In this document: positions 35,081 through 44,215 of the stretch, piece by piece
Position numbering within the stretch: the first letter of the stretch is position 1
Layout of the letters: every line of letters starts with the position of its first letter
Source of the DNA: an uncultured Collinsella sp.
Lineage (GTDB): Bacteria > Actinomycetota > Coriobacteriia > Coriobacteriales > Coriobacteriaceae
Direction of reading: 5' to 3'
Assembly (NCBI GenBank): GCA_900549745.1
Contig: URPJ01000012.1
Span: 1 to 64,000, forward strand
DNA length: 64,000 nucleotides
Made by a program: the position numbers and the translations under genes
The notes under the pieces: generated by a model
The model's input: only the letters and a program-made list of their open reading frames with translations
Told to the model about the DNA's origin: nothing
Database searches by the model: none

Positions 35081-36682
35081 TCACGCGCCCCCTTTCTGGA
35101 CGAGCTCATCCAAGAACTTCTCCGAAAACAGGTTGCCGCGACCCAGCTGTCCGTCGGGATCGAGCTGGAGCTTGAGCCGCGCCGACTCAACCATGGCCTC
35201 GTGACCGTACATCGTCTCTAAGAAGCCCGCCTTTATCTTGCCGACGCCGTGCTCGGCAGAAACGGCACCGCCCATAGACGTTACCTCCGCAGCCCACTGG
35301 GCAAAGAGTTCTCCACCACGACGGTAGTCTTGCGCGTCGCGCGGCAGGATGTTCACATGCAGATGGTTGTTACCGATATGCCCCCAGGCAGCAGACTCAA
35401 GCCCGCTTTCGGCCAGCGTGCGGCGATAGAGGGCCACGACATCGGCAAGGCGTGCATTAGGCACCGACATGTCCGAGCCCAACTTGGTGATGGTGGGATC
35501 CGTGCGGCGGCGCTCGTCGATAAGCATGTTGACGCTCTCGGGCACCGCATGGCGGAAGAATCGCTGACACTCGCGATCGACCTCGGTGCGCGCGACCCAT
35601 GTCGCATCGCCACTGCCGCCCGCAAGCTCCAGTACCCACCCCAAGTGATACAGCTCCTCAGTCGCCTGGGCTTCGTCGTCGCAGTCGAGCTCCACGTAGA
35701 CACAGACCTTGGCGTCTTTGTCGAGCGCAGGCAGCGAGGCAAACGCCGTCGACTGCTCACGCTGACGACGCAGGATATCCAGGGCGCCAGCATCGAAGTA
35801 CTCGATGGCAGCCGCATGGGACAGGACGGGACGCACAGAATCGGTGAAGGACACGGCCTTGTCTTCGCTGTCGAAGAAGCAGCTCACGCCCCAAACGACC
35901 GCGGGTGCCACCTGCAGGGCAATCTCGAGTTCGGTGATGACACCGATTGTGCCACACGCACCGATAAACAGATCGATGGCATCCATATCGTCAGCAACGA
36001 AATAGCCCGAAGCATTTTTTGTCTTGGGCATGGTATAGCCGGGAAGATCGAGCTCGAGTGTACGGCCCGCTGCCGTCACGAGCGACAGGTGGCGGCCCTG
36101 GGCAAAAGCCTCGCCGCGCCGAAGCTCAAGCAAATCGCCATCAGCCAGCACGACGTGGAGTCCCGTGATATGTGGGCGCATGGGGCCGTAGGCGTAGCTG
36201 CGGGCACCGGAGGCGTTACATGCCGCCATGCCGCCCAGACAGGCAGACGCCTCGGTGGGATCGGTGGGAAAGAACTGCTCGGGAGCCTCTTGGAACTCCT
36301 CGTAGGCCTCAAGCGATGCCTGGTCCCAACCAGCGGTCGGCAGCACCTTCTTGCTCAGCTGCTTGCGCAGCTCCGAGAGCACAACGCCCGGCTCTACGCG
36401 CAGCAGAAATTGGCCTTGTTCATCGCGGCGAAGGCCCAAATAGCGATTCATACGGGAAGTATTGAGGATATGCCCGCCGTGGGGCACGGCGCCGGCGGCA
36501 AGGCCGGTTCGGGCGCCCTGAACCGTTACCGGAACACGCTCGGCATGGAGCTTTTCCAAAATGGCACGGACCTCGTTTTCCGTTGTCGGAAACGAGATGC
36601 TCGAGGCCTCGCCCGATGCGCGAGATTCATCGCGGCCATACTCTTCGAACTCGTCGGTGAAGGGTTTGATGGTTGCAGACAC
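35081..36682 (-). CDS. FAD-linked 2-hydroxyacid dehydrogenase (LctD/GlcD type)
   Basis: A 533-residue flavoprotein with the vanillyl-alcohol-oxidase FAD domain (VTVQGARTGLAAGAVPHGGH, then GGMAACNASGARSYAYG) and a C-terminal FAD-oxidase part ending HIGNNHLHVNILP and SAEHGVGKIKAGFL. These are the marks of D-lactate or glycolate dehydrogenase. With EtfB and ferredoxin-bearing EtfA directly downstream it forms an LctDBC-like set, which in Acetobacterium woodii drives lactate oxidation with NAD+ by electron confurcation. The substrate could be another 2-hydroxyacid. GTG at 36682 follows GGGGGAG. Confidence 0.9.
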   Translation of the reverse strand: MSATIKPFTDEFEEYGRDESRASGEASSISFPTTENEVRAILEKLHAERVPVTVQGARTGLAAGAVPHGGHILNTSRMNRYLGLRRDEQGQFLLRVEPGVVLSELRKQLSKKVLPTAGWDQASLEAYEEFQEAPEQFFPTDPTEASACLGGMAACNASGARSYAYGPMRPHITGLHVVLADGDLLELRRGEAFAQGRHLSLVTAAGRTLELDLPGYTMPKTKNASGYFVADDMDAIDLFIGACGTIGVITELEIALQVAPAVVWGVSCFFDSEDKAVSFTDSVRPVLSHAAAIEYFDAGALDILRRQREQSTAFASLPALDKDAKVCVYVELDCDDEAQATEELYHLGWVLELAGGSGDATWVARTEVDRECQRFFRHAVPESVNMLIDERRRTDPTITKLGSDMSVPNARLADVVALYRRTLAESGLESAAWGHIGNNHLHVNILPRDAQDYRRGGELFAQWAAEVTSMGGAVSAEHGVGKIKAGFLETMYGHEAMVESARLKLQLDPDGQLGRGNLFSEKFLDELVQKGGA

Positions 36683-37027
36683 GCGAACTCCCCCTTTAGC
36701 TAACTACAGTATTTGCAGGGAGATGTTACCGCATCGTTTCGTCGACGTGTTCGAGACCGTCTCCATAATTGGCGATTTTTACGTTCGTGCAATTCGGCGA
36801 GCGGCTTGATTTCCTCGGCAGACGATGCTTTTGACACATATGGCCCCGCCGTCGCCGACCGCGCGATTGTCGCTTGAAAAAAGTTGGAGTATTTTTTGCC
36901 GCCTTTTACCTGCGGAGACACCAATCCGTCAAGCATTTGGTCAGAAATTGGTCAAGTAGCGGCTGATACGGTCGGCGTCGACAGCCAAAACCGATAGAAG
37001 TTTTGGCCCAGAAGCAGGGAGGTTCCC
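36683..37027. promoter_or_regulatory. Divergent intergenic region
   Basis: No gene is seen. It must hold the promoters of the lctD operon (minus) and of the secreted cluster (plus). A direct repeat TTGGTCA (36937-36943 and 36948-36954, 11 bases apart) near the plus-side is a possible regulator site. Clear -10/-35 pairs cannot be assigned. Confidence 0.35.
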
Positions 37028-37324
37028 ATGGCATATTACTGGCCCCAGTACGGCATCGCCATCGAAGTCGACGACGATCCCCATCTCCTGCCTTTCGACG
37101 AAGAGGCATTCCCCGATACGACGGTCTACCACGTTACCACCGATGTGATCTGCGACCCCGAGTCGTTCTCGGCGCTCGCCCACCACATCGCGCATATCCA
37201 CGACATCGAGCTCCCTCCCGACTTCGAAGAGCTCGTCTACTCGCGCCGCCTGATGCTTCAAATGCTCTTTGGAGCGGACCCGTCCACCTTTGCGCGCATC
37301 TATACCGCCAAGGATGCCGCATGA
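37028..37324 (+). CDS. Small protein, nuclease-C-terminus-like
   Basis: A 98-residue soluble acidic protein with no signal peptide. The ATG follows GGGAGGTTCCC and its stop overlaps the next start (ATGA), so the gene is real and coupled. It is not a known family by eye. Its pattern GIAIEVDDDP... VYHVTTDVICDPESFSALAHHIA resembles the tail of the PD-(D/E)XK-like protein at the end of this window (VAIECQG... LLLTHRQISDEDRFRAIVKAI), so it may be the cut-down or degenerate last third of such a nuclease domain. That relation is inference. Confidence 0.7.
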   Translation: MAYYWPQYGIAIEVDDDPHLLPFDEEAFPDTTVYHVTTDVICDPESFSALAHHIAHIHDIELPPDFEELVYSRRLMLQMLFGADPSTFARIYTAKDAA

Positions 37325-37830
37325 GCGCGAAGAAGCCACCCCGCTTTGCAGGCCTGGGTCGTCGCAAGAAGCTCATCGTTGCCTGCTTGGCCATCGTCTG
37401 CGCCCTTGTCGCCGTAGGACTATACGCTTGGCAGTCGCAGCCCGTACCCGAGGCGGGCGCTTCGGTTACGACGGCCGAGGGCAAAACGCGTCAGGAAATC
37501 CAAGATGAGCTCGACGCCATCGTCCGCGACAACATGATGACGATTTCGGTCGCACCGGTCGCTCAGCTGCAGGAGGACGGCAAGCTGCGCGTCAACGTGC
37601 AAAACGTCCAAGACAATAAATTTCCCCAGCGATTCCGCGTCATCCAAAACGACGAGACCATGTACGAATCCGGTGTGGTCGAGACCGGCAAGACAATCGA
37701 AACGTGCCCCGCCGGCGACATCAAAGAAGGCGAGGCGTACATCGAGATCCAGGCACTCGATGCCAAGACCCTCGACAGCCACGGCAATCCGACACGTGTC
37801 AAGGTGCGGGTTGAGCAAGCCGAGAACTAG
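37321..37830 (+). CDS. Membrane-anchored protein of the secreted cluster
   Basis: A 169-residue protein with a basic start (MSAKKPPRFAGLGRRKK), one hydrophobic segment (residues about 18-40) and an outside domain of 125 residues. The outside part reads as a beta-sandwich-like domain (MTISVAPVAQLQEDGKLRVNVQN, then VVETGKTIETCP). Short proteins of this general layout occur beside surface proteins in gut anaerobes, but no function is established. It overlaps the preceding stop by four bases and lies 90 bases before the next secreted gene. Confidence 0.75.
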   Translation: MSAKKPPRFAGLGRRKKLIVACLAIVCALVAVGLYAWQSQPVPEAGASVTTAEGKTRQEIQDELDAIVRDNMMTISVAPVAQLQEDGKLRVNVQNVQDNKFPQRFRVIQNDETMYESGVVETGKTIETCPAGDIKEGEAYIEIQALDAKTLDSHGNPTRVKVRVEQAEN

Positions 37831-37920
37831 CTTTTCCGGCCGACGCGGCACCGCACGCAATTCACCAGCATTCGTCCAATCATCGCGGGGACGGCCCGCG
37901 GCGAATAGAAAGGAACGACC

Positions 37921-38520
37921 ATGGACATCACCAGGAACATGAACGGAGCCAGAGCGCTCGTCGTGGGCGCAGGGCTCGCGCTCGCGCTCGCAATGGGCGC
38001 CGCCCCGACGCCAGCTATGGCAGCCGGGCGCGTTGGAACCACGAAGGTAATGGTCAGGACCGAGATCGACAACGTTGAGTTCAAAGTTCCGACGGTTATT
38101 CCCTTCGTCGCCAAGGCCGACGGCACGCTTCAGGGCCCCTCAGAAGACGCGACCACCATCGACAATCATTCGGCCTACGGCATCCATGTCACCAACATGA
38201 AGATCGACGCCATGAACACCTGGACCATTGCCGCCGACGCCAAGGCCGGAACCGCGCAGAACTCCATCGACTTTAAGGTCGGCCCCGACGGCGCGCTCCA
38301 GAACGCCAGCGCCGCAATGCAGGGAACGGGCCTCGATCTTTCCAAGAATGCAGCCTTCGACATGGGCTACCAGGGCATTGCCGGTGGCACGGACAAAATT
38401 AAGCTCAAGACAAGCGGAAACGTCGCCCGCGTCACGCGCGACATCTTCCGCGTAACCGGCGAAGGCGATCAGGTTGCAACGATCACCTGGACGGTCGAGC
38501 CCGGTGCGCACACGGCATAA
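37921..38520 (+). CDS. Secreted protein of unknown function
   Basis: A 199-residue protein with a clear signal peptide: basic residues, hydrophobic VVGAGLALALAMGAAP and a cleavage site after AMA (about residue 34). The mature protein is rich in Ala, Gly, Thr and Asp and holds VPTVIPFVAKADGTLQGPSED, a pattern of beta-strands seen in surface proteins of gut anaerobes. There is no anchor motif, so it is probably released or held by partners. A GGAACGACC site precedes the ATG. It overlaps the next gene. Confidence 0.8.
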   Translation: MDITRNMNGARALVVGAGLALALAMGAAPTPAMAAGRVGTTKVMVRTEIDNVEFKVPTVIPFVAKADGTLQGPSEDATTIDNHSAYGIHVTNMKIDAMNTWTIAADAKAGTAQNSIDFKVGPDGALQNASAAMQGTGLDLSKNAAFDMGYQGIAGGTDKIKLKTSGNVARVTRDIFRVTGEGDQVATITWTVEPGAHTA

Positions 38521-38785
38521 GGCCGTCGCCCTGGCCGCCGCCGTCAGCATCCTAGCGTTTGGGCCAGCCATGGCCTTTGCCCAGCAAGAACAGGCGCAGG
38601 CCGCCACGCAAGTGACGGTCGACCTCTCGGAGCTCGACCGCGGCGACCGCGAGGAACCGTTGGCGCAGACAGGCGACAGACGATGGCTCTTGGCAGCAGG
38701 CGCCACAGCAGCAGGCGCGGGGACCGCCGGCCTCGGTCTGCACATCAAACGCAGCCAGAAACAAAACACGGACAGGCCGCACTAA
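38504..38785 (+). CDS. Small sortase-type surface protein
   Basis: A protein of about 93 residues: short basic start, signal segment AVALAAAVSILAFGPAMAFA, a brief acidic mature part, then LAQTGD (an LPxTG-like motif, L-A-Q-T-G), a hydrophobic stretch WLLAAGATAAGAGTAGLGL and a basic tail. This is the layout of a sortase substrate, so it may be the cell-wall anchor of the cluster, although the motif lacks the proline. It overlaps the preceding gene by 17 bases in another frame. GTG at 38504 is chosen; a TTG at 38474 is the only other option. Confidence 0.7.
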   Translation: MRTRHKAVALAAAVSILAFGPAMAFAQQEQAQAATQVTVDLSELDRGDREEPLAQTGDRRWLLAAGATAAGAGTAGLGLHIKRSQKQNTDRPH

Positions 38786-38803
38786 ATTAGCTAAGGAGAC
38801 CCT

Positions 38804-40234
38804 ATGGCATCGAAGAACCTTTTGCCCGTCGTCGCACTCTGCGGCGCGCTCGCAACCGGAACGCCTGTCGCCGCTTGGGCGACTCCTGTCATGGCAGACT
38901 CCTTACCAGCGGCCCTAAGCTCCGCACCAAATCCGTCGAGCGCCATTGCGTGCAAGCGTTTTTCGATCGCACAGGCCGCAATCTCGACCTCGGGATGTCT
39001 TCGTCGTAATACGGACGGCTCGATAGTCGTGGATATCGATCGTTCGAACAAGGCAAACGGCTCCCGGGCGGGGTGCGCCGTCTGCACGTGGCGCTCGGCT
39101 GTGCTCGATGCAGATGGCGATCCATGCAATTTAGAGCTGCGCATCGACATCGCTTCGGTCGATGACTCGGCGAACGGAGCGAAGGTCGCCTTCGACGGTA
39201 CGTTTTTTGAGAAAGGAGGCGGTATATGTCTGGGCTGCGCCGCCGCGAATGCAGACGATGCGCAGCCCACCCTCTCATTCACGGCATCATTGCGGCTGAC
39301 CAAAGCCGGCACCGATGCCATCGCGGCGGGAGAAACGTCCCTGCTGTTCTACGCCGTCAGTACCAAAGACACAGACGCTCATTTCGAGAAGCCAGCCGGA
39401 TCACTCAGCCTTACACGAGGGATAGAGGCAGGTCCTTTTGAAATCGATTCCCACGCGCAAAGCAGGCAACGCATTCTTGCCGACCCGGCGCTTCTCGAAA
39501 TGGAGTGGAACGGATCCGGAGCTATCGGAATTCTCCCCTCCGCGTTTGACGCCAAGACGCTCCCCCCAAACGACGAACCCATCAACGCAACCATACAAGA
39601 AGAGAGCGCGGACAAAGAAGCAGGTGCGGGCGACACGCCGTCGCCGACAAACAGCGTCCCAGCTTCTCTCGAAGCACCGAATGAACCCGCTACCGATCCA
39701 AACGATTCCGAACTCGCGGACAGTCTGGGGCTTGCTGATCCTCAAGAGATCGATGAAGGTAACTGCTGCGTGCTTGCCGCGCTCGACCACACAGAGGTCA
39801 TCGACGCTGCGAACATCGAAGTTGCCGCCGCCAATCAACCCGTCCGCAAGTCGGCCATCATCGCATTTCCCGAATCCATCGAAGTCGTCTTTTTGCCATC
39901 GGGCGAGGTCGTGGCCCCAACACTGCTCACCTTGTTGGGCGCCAAGAATACTCGAAACGAAATTAAAAAGGTCACGGTTGTCGACCCTGCAACCACCGCC
40001 AAGCTGCGTCTATACGCCGTTGCTCCAGATGGAGGCAAGACCTTGGAATTCGATGGCGACACACTCCTAGCCTGGCGGCGTCTGGACATTATGCAAGACG
40101 TCTCGTATCAGATCGAACTCGAAGGGTTTGATCGTGCCCGCGATGCCAATATCATCGCCGCGGCTATTGAATTCCCGCAGCGGCTTATGACACTGCGCTT
40201 TGAATACTATCCCTATGTCCCGACAACCACCTGA
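38804..40234 (+). CDS. Large secreted protein of unknown function
   Basis: A 476-residue protein with a signal peptide (LPVVALCGALATGTPVAAWA). The first half holds several Cys (AGCAVCTWRS, ICLGCAAAN) and SLRLTKAGTDAI. A Pro/Glu/Asp-rich linker (about residues 250-310) leads to a second half with VVAPTLLTLLGAKNTRNEIKKVTV, similar in pattern to the VPTVIPF segment of the 199-residue neighbour, which suggests two related beta-rich domains. No transmembrane or sorting signal is seen at the C-terminus. AAGGAG precedes the ATG. Function unknown; secreted partner of the small anchored protein is a fair guess. Confidence 0.8.
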   Translation: MASKNLLPVVALCGALATGTPVAAWATPVMADSLPAALSSAPNPSSAIACKRFSIAQAAISTSGCLRRNTDGSIVVDIDRSNKANGSRAGCAVCTWRSAVLDADGDPCNLELRIDIASVDDSANGAKVAFDGTFFEKGGGICLGCAAANADDAQPTLSFTASLRLTKAGTDAIAAGETSLLFYAVSTKDTDAHFEKPAGSLSLTRGIEAGPFEIDSHAQSRQRILADPALLEMEWNGSGAIGILPSAFDAKTLPPNDEPINATIQEESADKEAGAGDTPSPTNSVPASLEAPNEPATDPNDSELADSLGLADPQEIDEGNCCVLAALDHTEVIDAANIEVAAANQPVRKSAIIAFPESIEVVFLPSGEVVAPTLLTLLGAKNTRNEIKKVTVVDPATTAKLRLYAVAPDGGKTLEFDGDTLLAWRRLDIMQDVSYQIELEGFDRARDANIIAAAIEFPQRLMTLRFEYYPYVPTTT

Positions 40235-40352
40235 GGCTTAAATGCTGCGCATCATTCCTAACACCACTTATATAACGTATTAGATGAGTCGCGATGTGCC
40301 TCGCATTTCGTTCTGCTACGATTGCCACGTTGGCATCAATACAGGAGGGCTC

Positions 40353-41069
40353 ATGCCGGGCTTGGGAACAATCATCAACGTTGTGCTTTTAGTTGCGGGC
40401 GGTCTTTTGGGATTAGCGGGCGGCCGCTTCATTACACCGCGCATCCAAGACACGCTCATGAAAGCATCGGGGCTGTGCGTCCTGTTTATCGGCCTGGGCG
40501 GCACCATGCAAAAGATGCTCATCATCGATGGAAAGGCGCTAGCGACCACCGGTACCACCATGCTCATCGTCTCATTTGCGCTCGGTTCGCTCATCGGCGA
40601 GGCCATCAACTTGGAGGCCGCCATCGAGAACCTTGGCGAATGGCTCAAGCGCAAGACTGGCAGTGAGGGCGATAACGAGTTCACCAACGCTTTTGTCTCG
40701 ACATCGCTGACCGTCTGCATCGGTGCCATGGCTATCGTGGGATCGATCCAGGACGGTCTGCTCGGTGACTGGTCAACGCTTGCCTTGAAAGGCGCATTGG
40801 ACTGCATCATCGTCTGCACCATGACGGCGTCGCTTGGCCGCGGCTGCATTTTCTCCGCCCTGCCCGTCGCCGTGTTCCAGGGGACGATCACGTTGTTTGC
40901 CGGCGCGCTCTCCCCCATCATGACCACGGCAGCCCTCGACAGCCTTTCGCTCGTAGGCTCCATGCTCATCTTCTGCGTCGGCGTCAACCTCATCCGTCCT
41001 CAGACCTTCCGCACGGCCAATATGCTCCCCTCCGTCGTCATCGCCGTCATCTACGCCCTCCTGTTCTAA
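40353..41069 (+). CDS. DUF554 membrane protein (YdfK/YqgA type)
   Basis: A 238-residue protein of six to seven hydrophobic segments: PGLGTIINVVLLVAGGLLG, GKALATTGTTMLIVSFALGSLIGE, SLTVCIGAMAIVGSIQDGL and SVVIAVIYALLF. These match the DUF554 family (YdfK of Bacillus, YqgA of E. coli), which has no proven function. The ATG at 40353 has GGAGGG; the frame starts at 40284 without a site. It lies between the secreted cluster and the Shango operon but need not belong to either. Confidence 0.88.
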   Translation: MPGLGTIINVVLLVAGGLLGLAGGRFITPRIQDTLMKASGLCVLFIGLGGTMQKMLIIDGKALATTGTTMLIVSFALGSLIGEAINLEAAIENLGEWLKRKTGSEGDNEFTNAFVSTSLTVCIGAMAIVGSIQDGLLGDWSTLALKGALDCIIVCTMTASLGRGCIFSALPVAVFQGTITLFAGALSPIMTTAALDSLSLVGSMLIFCVGVNLIRPQTFRTANMLPSVVIAVIYALLF

Positions 41070-41111
41070 ATCTATCAACGCAGCGGTATCTCGAACATCT
41101 GTTTGATGCTG

Positions 41112-41120
41112 TGCTATGAT
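41112..41120 (+). promoter_or_regulatory. Extended -10 promoter of the Shango operon
   Basis: TGCTATGAT is a good extended -10 element 38 bases before the sngA start. The -35 is weak, as expected for extended -10 promoters. GGAGAGGAG lies close to the GTG start. Confidence 0.5.
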
Positions 41121-41157
41121 ATGAGGTCACCGTAGCTGCGTTAGGAGAGGAGAAGCG

Positions 41158-42918
41158 GTGGCCGACCAGGACATCAAGATGCTCATCGAGCGCATTATGG
41201 CCGAGGCCCGGACCCATCAGTCCACCCGCTTCTCAAACGAAATCTACGCAGACGAGCCGATTCTCAAAACCGGCCGACAGATGCAGAATTTCCTCCCCGA
41301 CCAGTACCGTAAAATGCGCGAGATATCGCGCTGGCAGGATGACCCCAAGGGCGGTGCGGGCCGCTGGCTTTCGGAAGCCGAGCTTTTTTACCGCCAGGGC
41401 CTGCTGATGGCCGACTTTGAGGACGACTGTCCCTACAACGGCACCTTTAAGTCGTACTTTCCCACCTACAACGCCATGAGCGACCGGCAGCTGCGCGGCT
41501 ACTTTACCTGGCGTGCCCAAGTGCGCCGCGGAACCGTCGAGGAAACGTCTACGTCCTTTGCCTTTCTGTATCTCTATGAGCTGATTTGCGGCATTGGCGT
41601 AGATGACCCGCTCGACGGTTTTAACAAGATCAAGGCCTTTTGGGATGTCTATCGCGCCTTCGAGCCCGGCATTGATCGGTTTGCACGCGTGTGGTTGCAG
41701 GATTACGCCGTATTCCATGGGCTCGACCCCAAGCTGCTCCGCGACTCTAAAACCGTCATGTTCGATAACGCCCTTATCGAGCTGCGGCGCGCGGCACGAG
41801 ACCTTGTACCGGCACCGGCACCGTCCGACCAGACCCCCAAACGTCGCAAAACCTCCGAGCCCACGCTCCCCCTTCCGCCCGATGAGGTGCGCGAGGAGCG
41901 ACTCATGGCCGCCATCAACGCCCTCTCCACGTACAACCTAAGTAACTCGCGGCTCGACCGCAGCCACCACCGCGATCTGCGCCACGTGGCATGCGCCGCG
42001 TATGTCCGCATGGCGCGCTACTATGACACGCATCGAAAGACCGGCATCGTAGCGAGCTTGTTTGGGGAGGAGACGGCCATGCCCTACACCATGTTTGCCT
42101 CGGCCGTATTCTTTGCGCCCGAGCGCCACGAGAACTGCGAATACCGCCTGGATCCCATCCATATCTACCGTTGCCAAAACGGCTTTTGGGAATGTATGCG
42201 TATCCATGGTAGTAGGCAAAAGAGCAGCAAGCTCGGTGAAATGATGCGCGCCTGCGACCAACGCCTGCGCCTGGCGCTGGACCCCGCCCATCCCCTTAAG
42301 GAAGAAAAGGTCCCCAAATATCTGGCCAAGATTATCGATGACGAGATTGTGGCATGGCTTTCGTGGGACGCCGCACACCAGCCCGTCAAGATCGATATCG
42401 ACCTGACTCAGCTGGGGCACATTCGGAGCGCCGCTGCGCAAACGCGCGAAGCACTTTTAATCGACGAAGAGCGCGAGGACGGCGCACCTGTGGAAGCCGA
42501 GGCAGCGGACTCAGGGCAACCGGAAGCCGAGCCCGTAGCCGACGCGATTGTCGAGGCGGTCGCGGCACCCATTCGGCAGGACGAGACCGACGAGCCAACC
42601 ATATCCACCGAACAGTTTGGTGTCGTGGCACCGCTTCTCGCGCCGACGCCCGCGTTCGCAGCTGTTGCGCCCGCTGACGCCACGAACGAACTCACGCCTG
42701 CCGCAGACGCCTATCTCCGCGCGCTGCTCGAGCACAACGCAGTACAGGCGGAATCGGCGGTAGTGCAATCGGGGCAGAGCGAGGACATGCTCGTCGACAG
42801 CATCAACGAGGCGCTCTTTGACCTGGTGGGCGACACCGTAATTGAATTTAGCGCGGCAGGGCCGCAGATTATCGAGGACTACGAAGCAGACGTGAGAGGA
42901 TACCTAGACCATGAGTGA
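41158..42918 (+). CDS. sngA: TerB N/C-domain protein (Shango SngA)
   Basis: A 586-residue cytoplasmic protein. Residues about 60-200 carry the TerB-N pattern (ADFEDDCPYNGTFKSYFPTY, RQLRGYFTWRAQVRRG, FAFLYLYELICGIG); the last 80 residues match TerB-C (DMLVDSINEALFDLVGD). A low-complexity acidic stretch (about 430-500) links them. TerB-domain proteins followed by a P-loop ATPase and an SF2 helicase form the Shango anti-phage system, described by others; this identification rests on gene order and domains, not on search. GTG start at 41158 with GGAGAGGAG upstream. It overlaps sngB by eight bases. Confidence 0.85.
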   Translation: MADQDIKMLIERIMAEARTHQSTRFSNEIYADEPILKTGRQMQNFLPDQYRKMREISRWQDDPKGGAGRWLSEAELFYRQGLLMADFEDDCPYNGTFKSYFPTYNAMSDRQLRGYFTWRAQVRRGTVEETSTSFAFLYLYELICGIGVDDPLDGFNKIKAFWDVYRAFEPGIDRFARVWLQDYAVFHGLDPKLLRDSKTVMFDNALIELRRAARDLVPAPAPSDQTPKRRKTSEPTLPLPPDEVREERLMAAINALSTYNLSNSRLDRSHHRDLRHVACAAYVRMARYYDTHRKTGIVASLFGEETAMPYTMFASAVFFAPERHENCEYRLDPIHIYRCQNGFWECMRIHGSRQKSSKLGEMMRACDQRLRLALDPAHPLKEEKVPKYLAKIIDDEIVAWLSWDAAHQPVKIDIDLTQLGHIRSAAAQTREALLIDEEREDGAPVEAEAADSGQPEAEPVADAIVEAVAAPIRQDETDEPTISTEQFGVVAPLLAPTPAFAAVAPADATNELTPAADAYLRALLEHNAVQAESAVVQSGQSEDMLVDSINEALFDLVGDTVIEFSAAGPQIIEDYEADVRGYLDHE

Positions 42919-44215
42919 TACCGCATCCGCAGCGCCCCGTGTACCCAAACGCGTCGCTGCCGTTATCCTTAACTCGCTCAAGGGCGGCGTGGTCCCGCGC
43001 ATCGGCCTTCCCTATATCACCGTGGGACGCGAGGTCGAGATTCGCGCCCTGCTCACCGATTTGAGTCTCATCGCCGATGGCGGCGCGAGCTTCCGCTTTT
43101 TAGTCGGTCGCTACGGAGCCGGCAAGAGCTTTTTGCTCCAGACCATCCGCACGCACGCCATGGGCGAGGGATTCGTCGTCGCCGATGCCGACCTATCCCC
43201 TGAGCGCCGCCTGCAGGGCGGCCAGGGACAGGGCCTTGCCACCTACCGTGAGCTCATCCGCAACATATCGACTAAAACGCGCCCCGAGGGCGGTGCACTC
43301 AACCTTATCCTGGATCGCTGGGTCGCCTCGTGTGCCGATGCCGATGAGTCTGCCGTCAATGCCCAACTGGCCCCGCTCGAGGAAATGGTCCACGGCTTCG
43401 ACTTCTCCCGTATGCTCCGCCGCTACCGCGCGGCCGTATCCGAGGGCGACGAAGAAGCTATGAGCCGCGTGACCAAATGGATTCGCGGCGAGTACCGCAC
43501 CAAGAGTGAGGCACGCGCCGAGCTGGGCTCCTCAACCATCATCAGCGATGACGACTGGTACGACTACGTCAAACTCATCGCTCGTTTTTTGGTTTGCAGC
43601 GGCTACAAGGGCATGCTGGTGCTCATCGACGAGCTCGTGAATCTGTATAAGATTCCCAACGCTATCACGCGCCAGTACAACTACGAGAAAATCCTGACCA
43701 TGTACAACGACACGCTTCAGGGCAAAGCGCAGTACCTGGGCATGATTATGGGCGGCACGCCAACCTCCATCGAAGACCGCCGCCGCGGCGTGTTCTCCTA
43801 CGAAGCCCTGCGCAGCCGACTCGCTCAGGGCCGCTTTGCGCGCGAGGACCTTAAGGACATGCTCGCGCCCATCATCCGCCTACAGCCACTCACCTATGAG
43901 GAACTGCTGGTGCTGATCGAAAAACTCATGCAGATCCATGCCGGCTACTTTGGCTGGACGCCCTCGCTTACCGAAAACGACTTGGTGGACTTCCTCAAGA
44001 TTGAGTTTGGCCGCGTGGGAGCCGATACGCACTTAACGCCGCGTGAAGTCATTCGTGACTTTATCGAGCTGCTCGACATCCTATGCCAAAACCCCGATGC
44101 TAACGTGGCCGAGTTGCTGCAAAGCGTCGGTGGCGACGCGCTGGCGCCGGCAGCCGTAACGGACAACACCGACACCGCAAGCGAAGACCGCAACTTCGCC
44201 GAGTTCACCATCTAA
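42911..44215 (+). CDS. sngB: P-loop ATPase, DUF2791/BrxD type (Shango SngB)
   Basis: A 434-residue ATPase with Walker A GRYGAGKS (residues 66-73) and Walker B MLVLIDEL (about 235-242), followed by NLYKIPNA and GGTPTSIEDRRRGV. This is the DUF2791 (BREX BrxD-like) AAA-type ATPase group. As second gene of the TerB-ATPase-helicase trio it is SngB. It overlaps sngA (ATG at 42911 before the sngA stop at 42918). Its stop codon begins the hairpin at 44214-44250. Probably loads or controls the helicase. Confidence 0.88.
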   Translation: MSDTASAAPRVPKRVAAVILNSLKGGVVPRIGLPYITVGREVEIRALLTDLSLIADGGASFRFLVGRYGAGKSFLLQTIRTHAMGEGFVVADADLSPERRLQGGQGQGLATYRELIRNISTKTRPEGGALNLILDRWVASCADADESAVNAQLAPLEEMVHGFDFSRMLRRYRAAVSEGDEEAMSRVTKWIRGEYRTKSEARAELGSSTIISDDDWYDYVKLIARFLVCSGYKGMLVLIDELVNLYKIPNAITRQYNYEKILTMYNDTLQGKAQYLGMIMGGTPTSIEDRRRGVFSYEALRSRLAQGRFAREDLKDMLAPIIRLQPLTYEELLVLIEKLMQIHAGYFGWTPSLTENDLVDFLKIEFGRVGADTHLTPREVIRDFIELLDILCQNPDANVAELLQSVGGDALAPAAVTDNTDTASEDRNFAEFTI

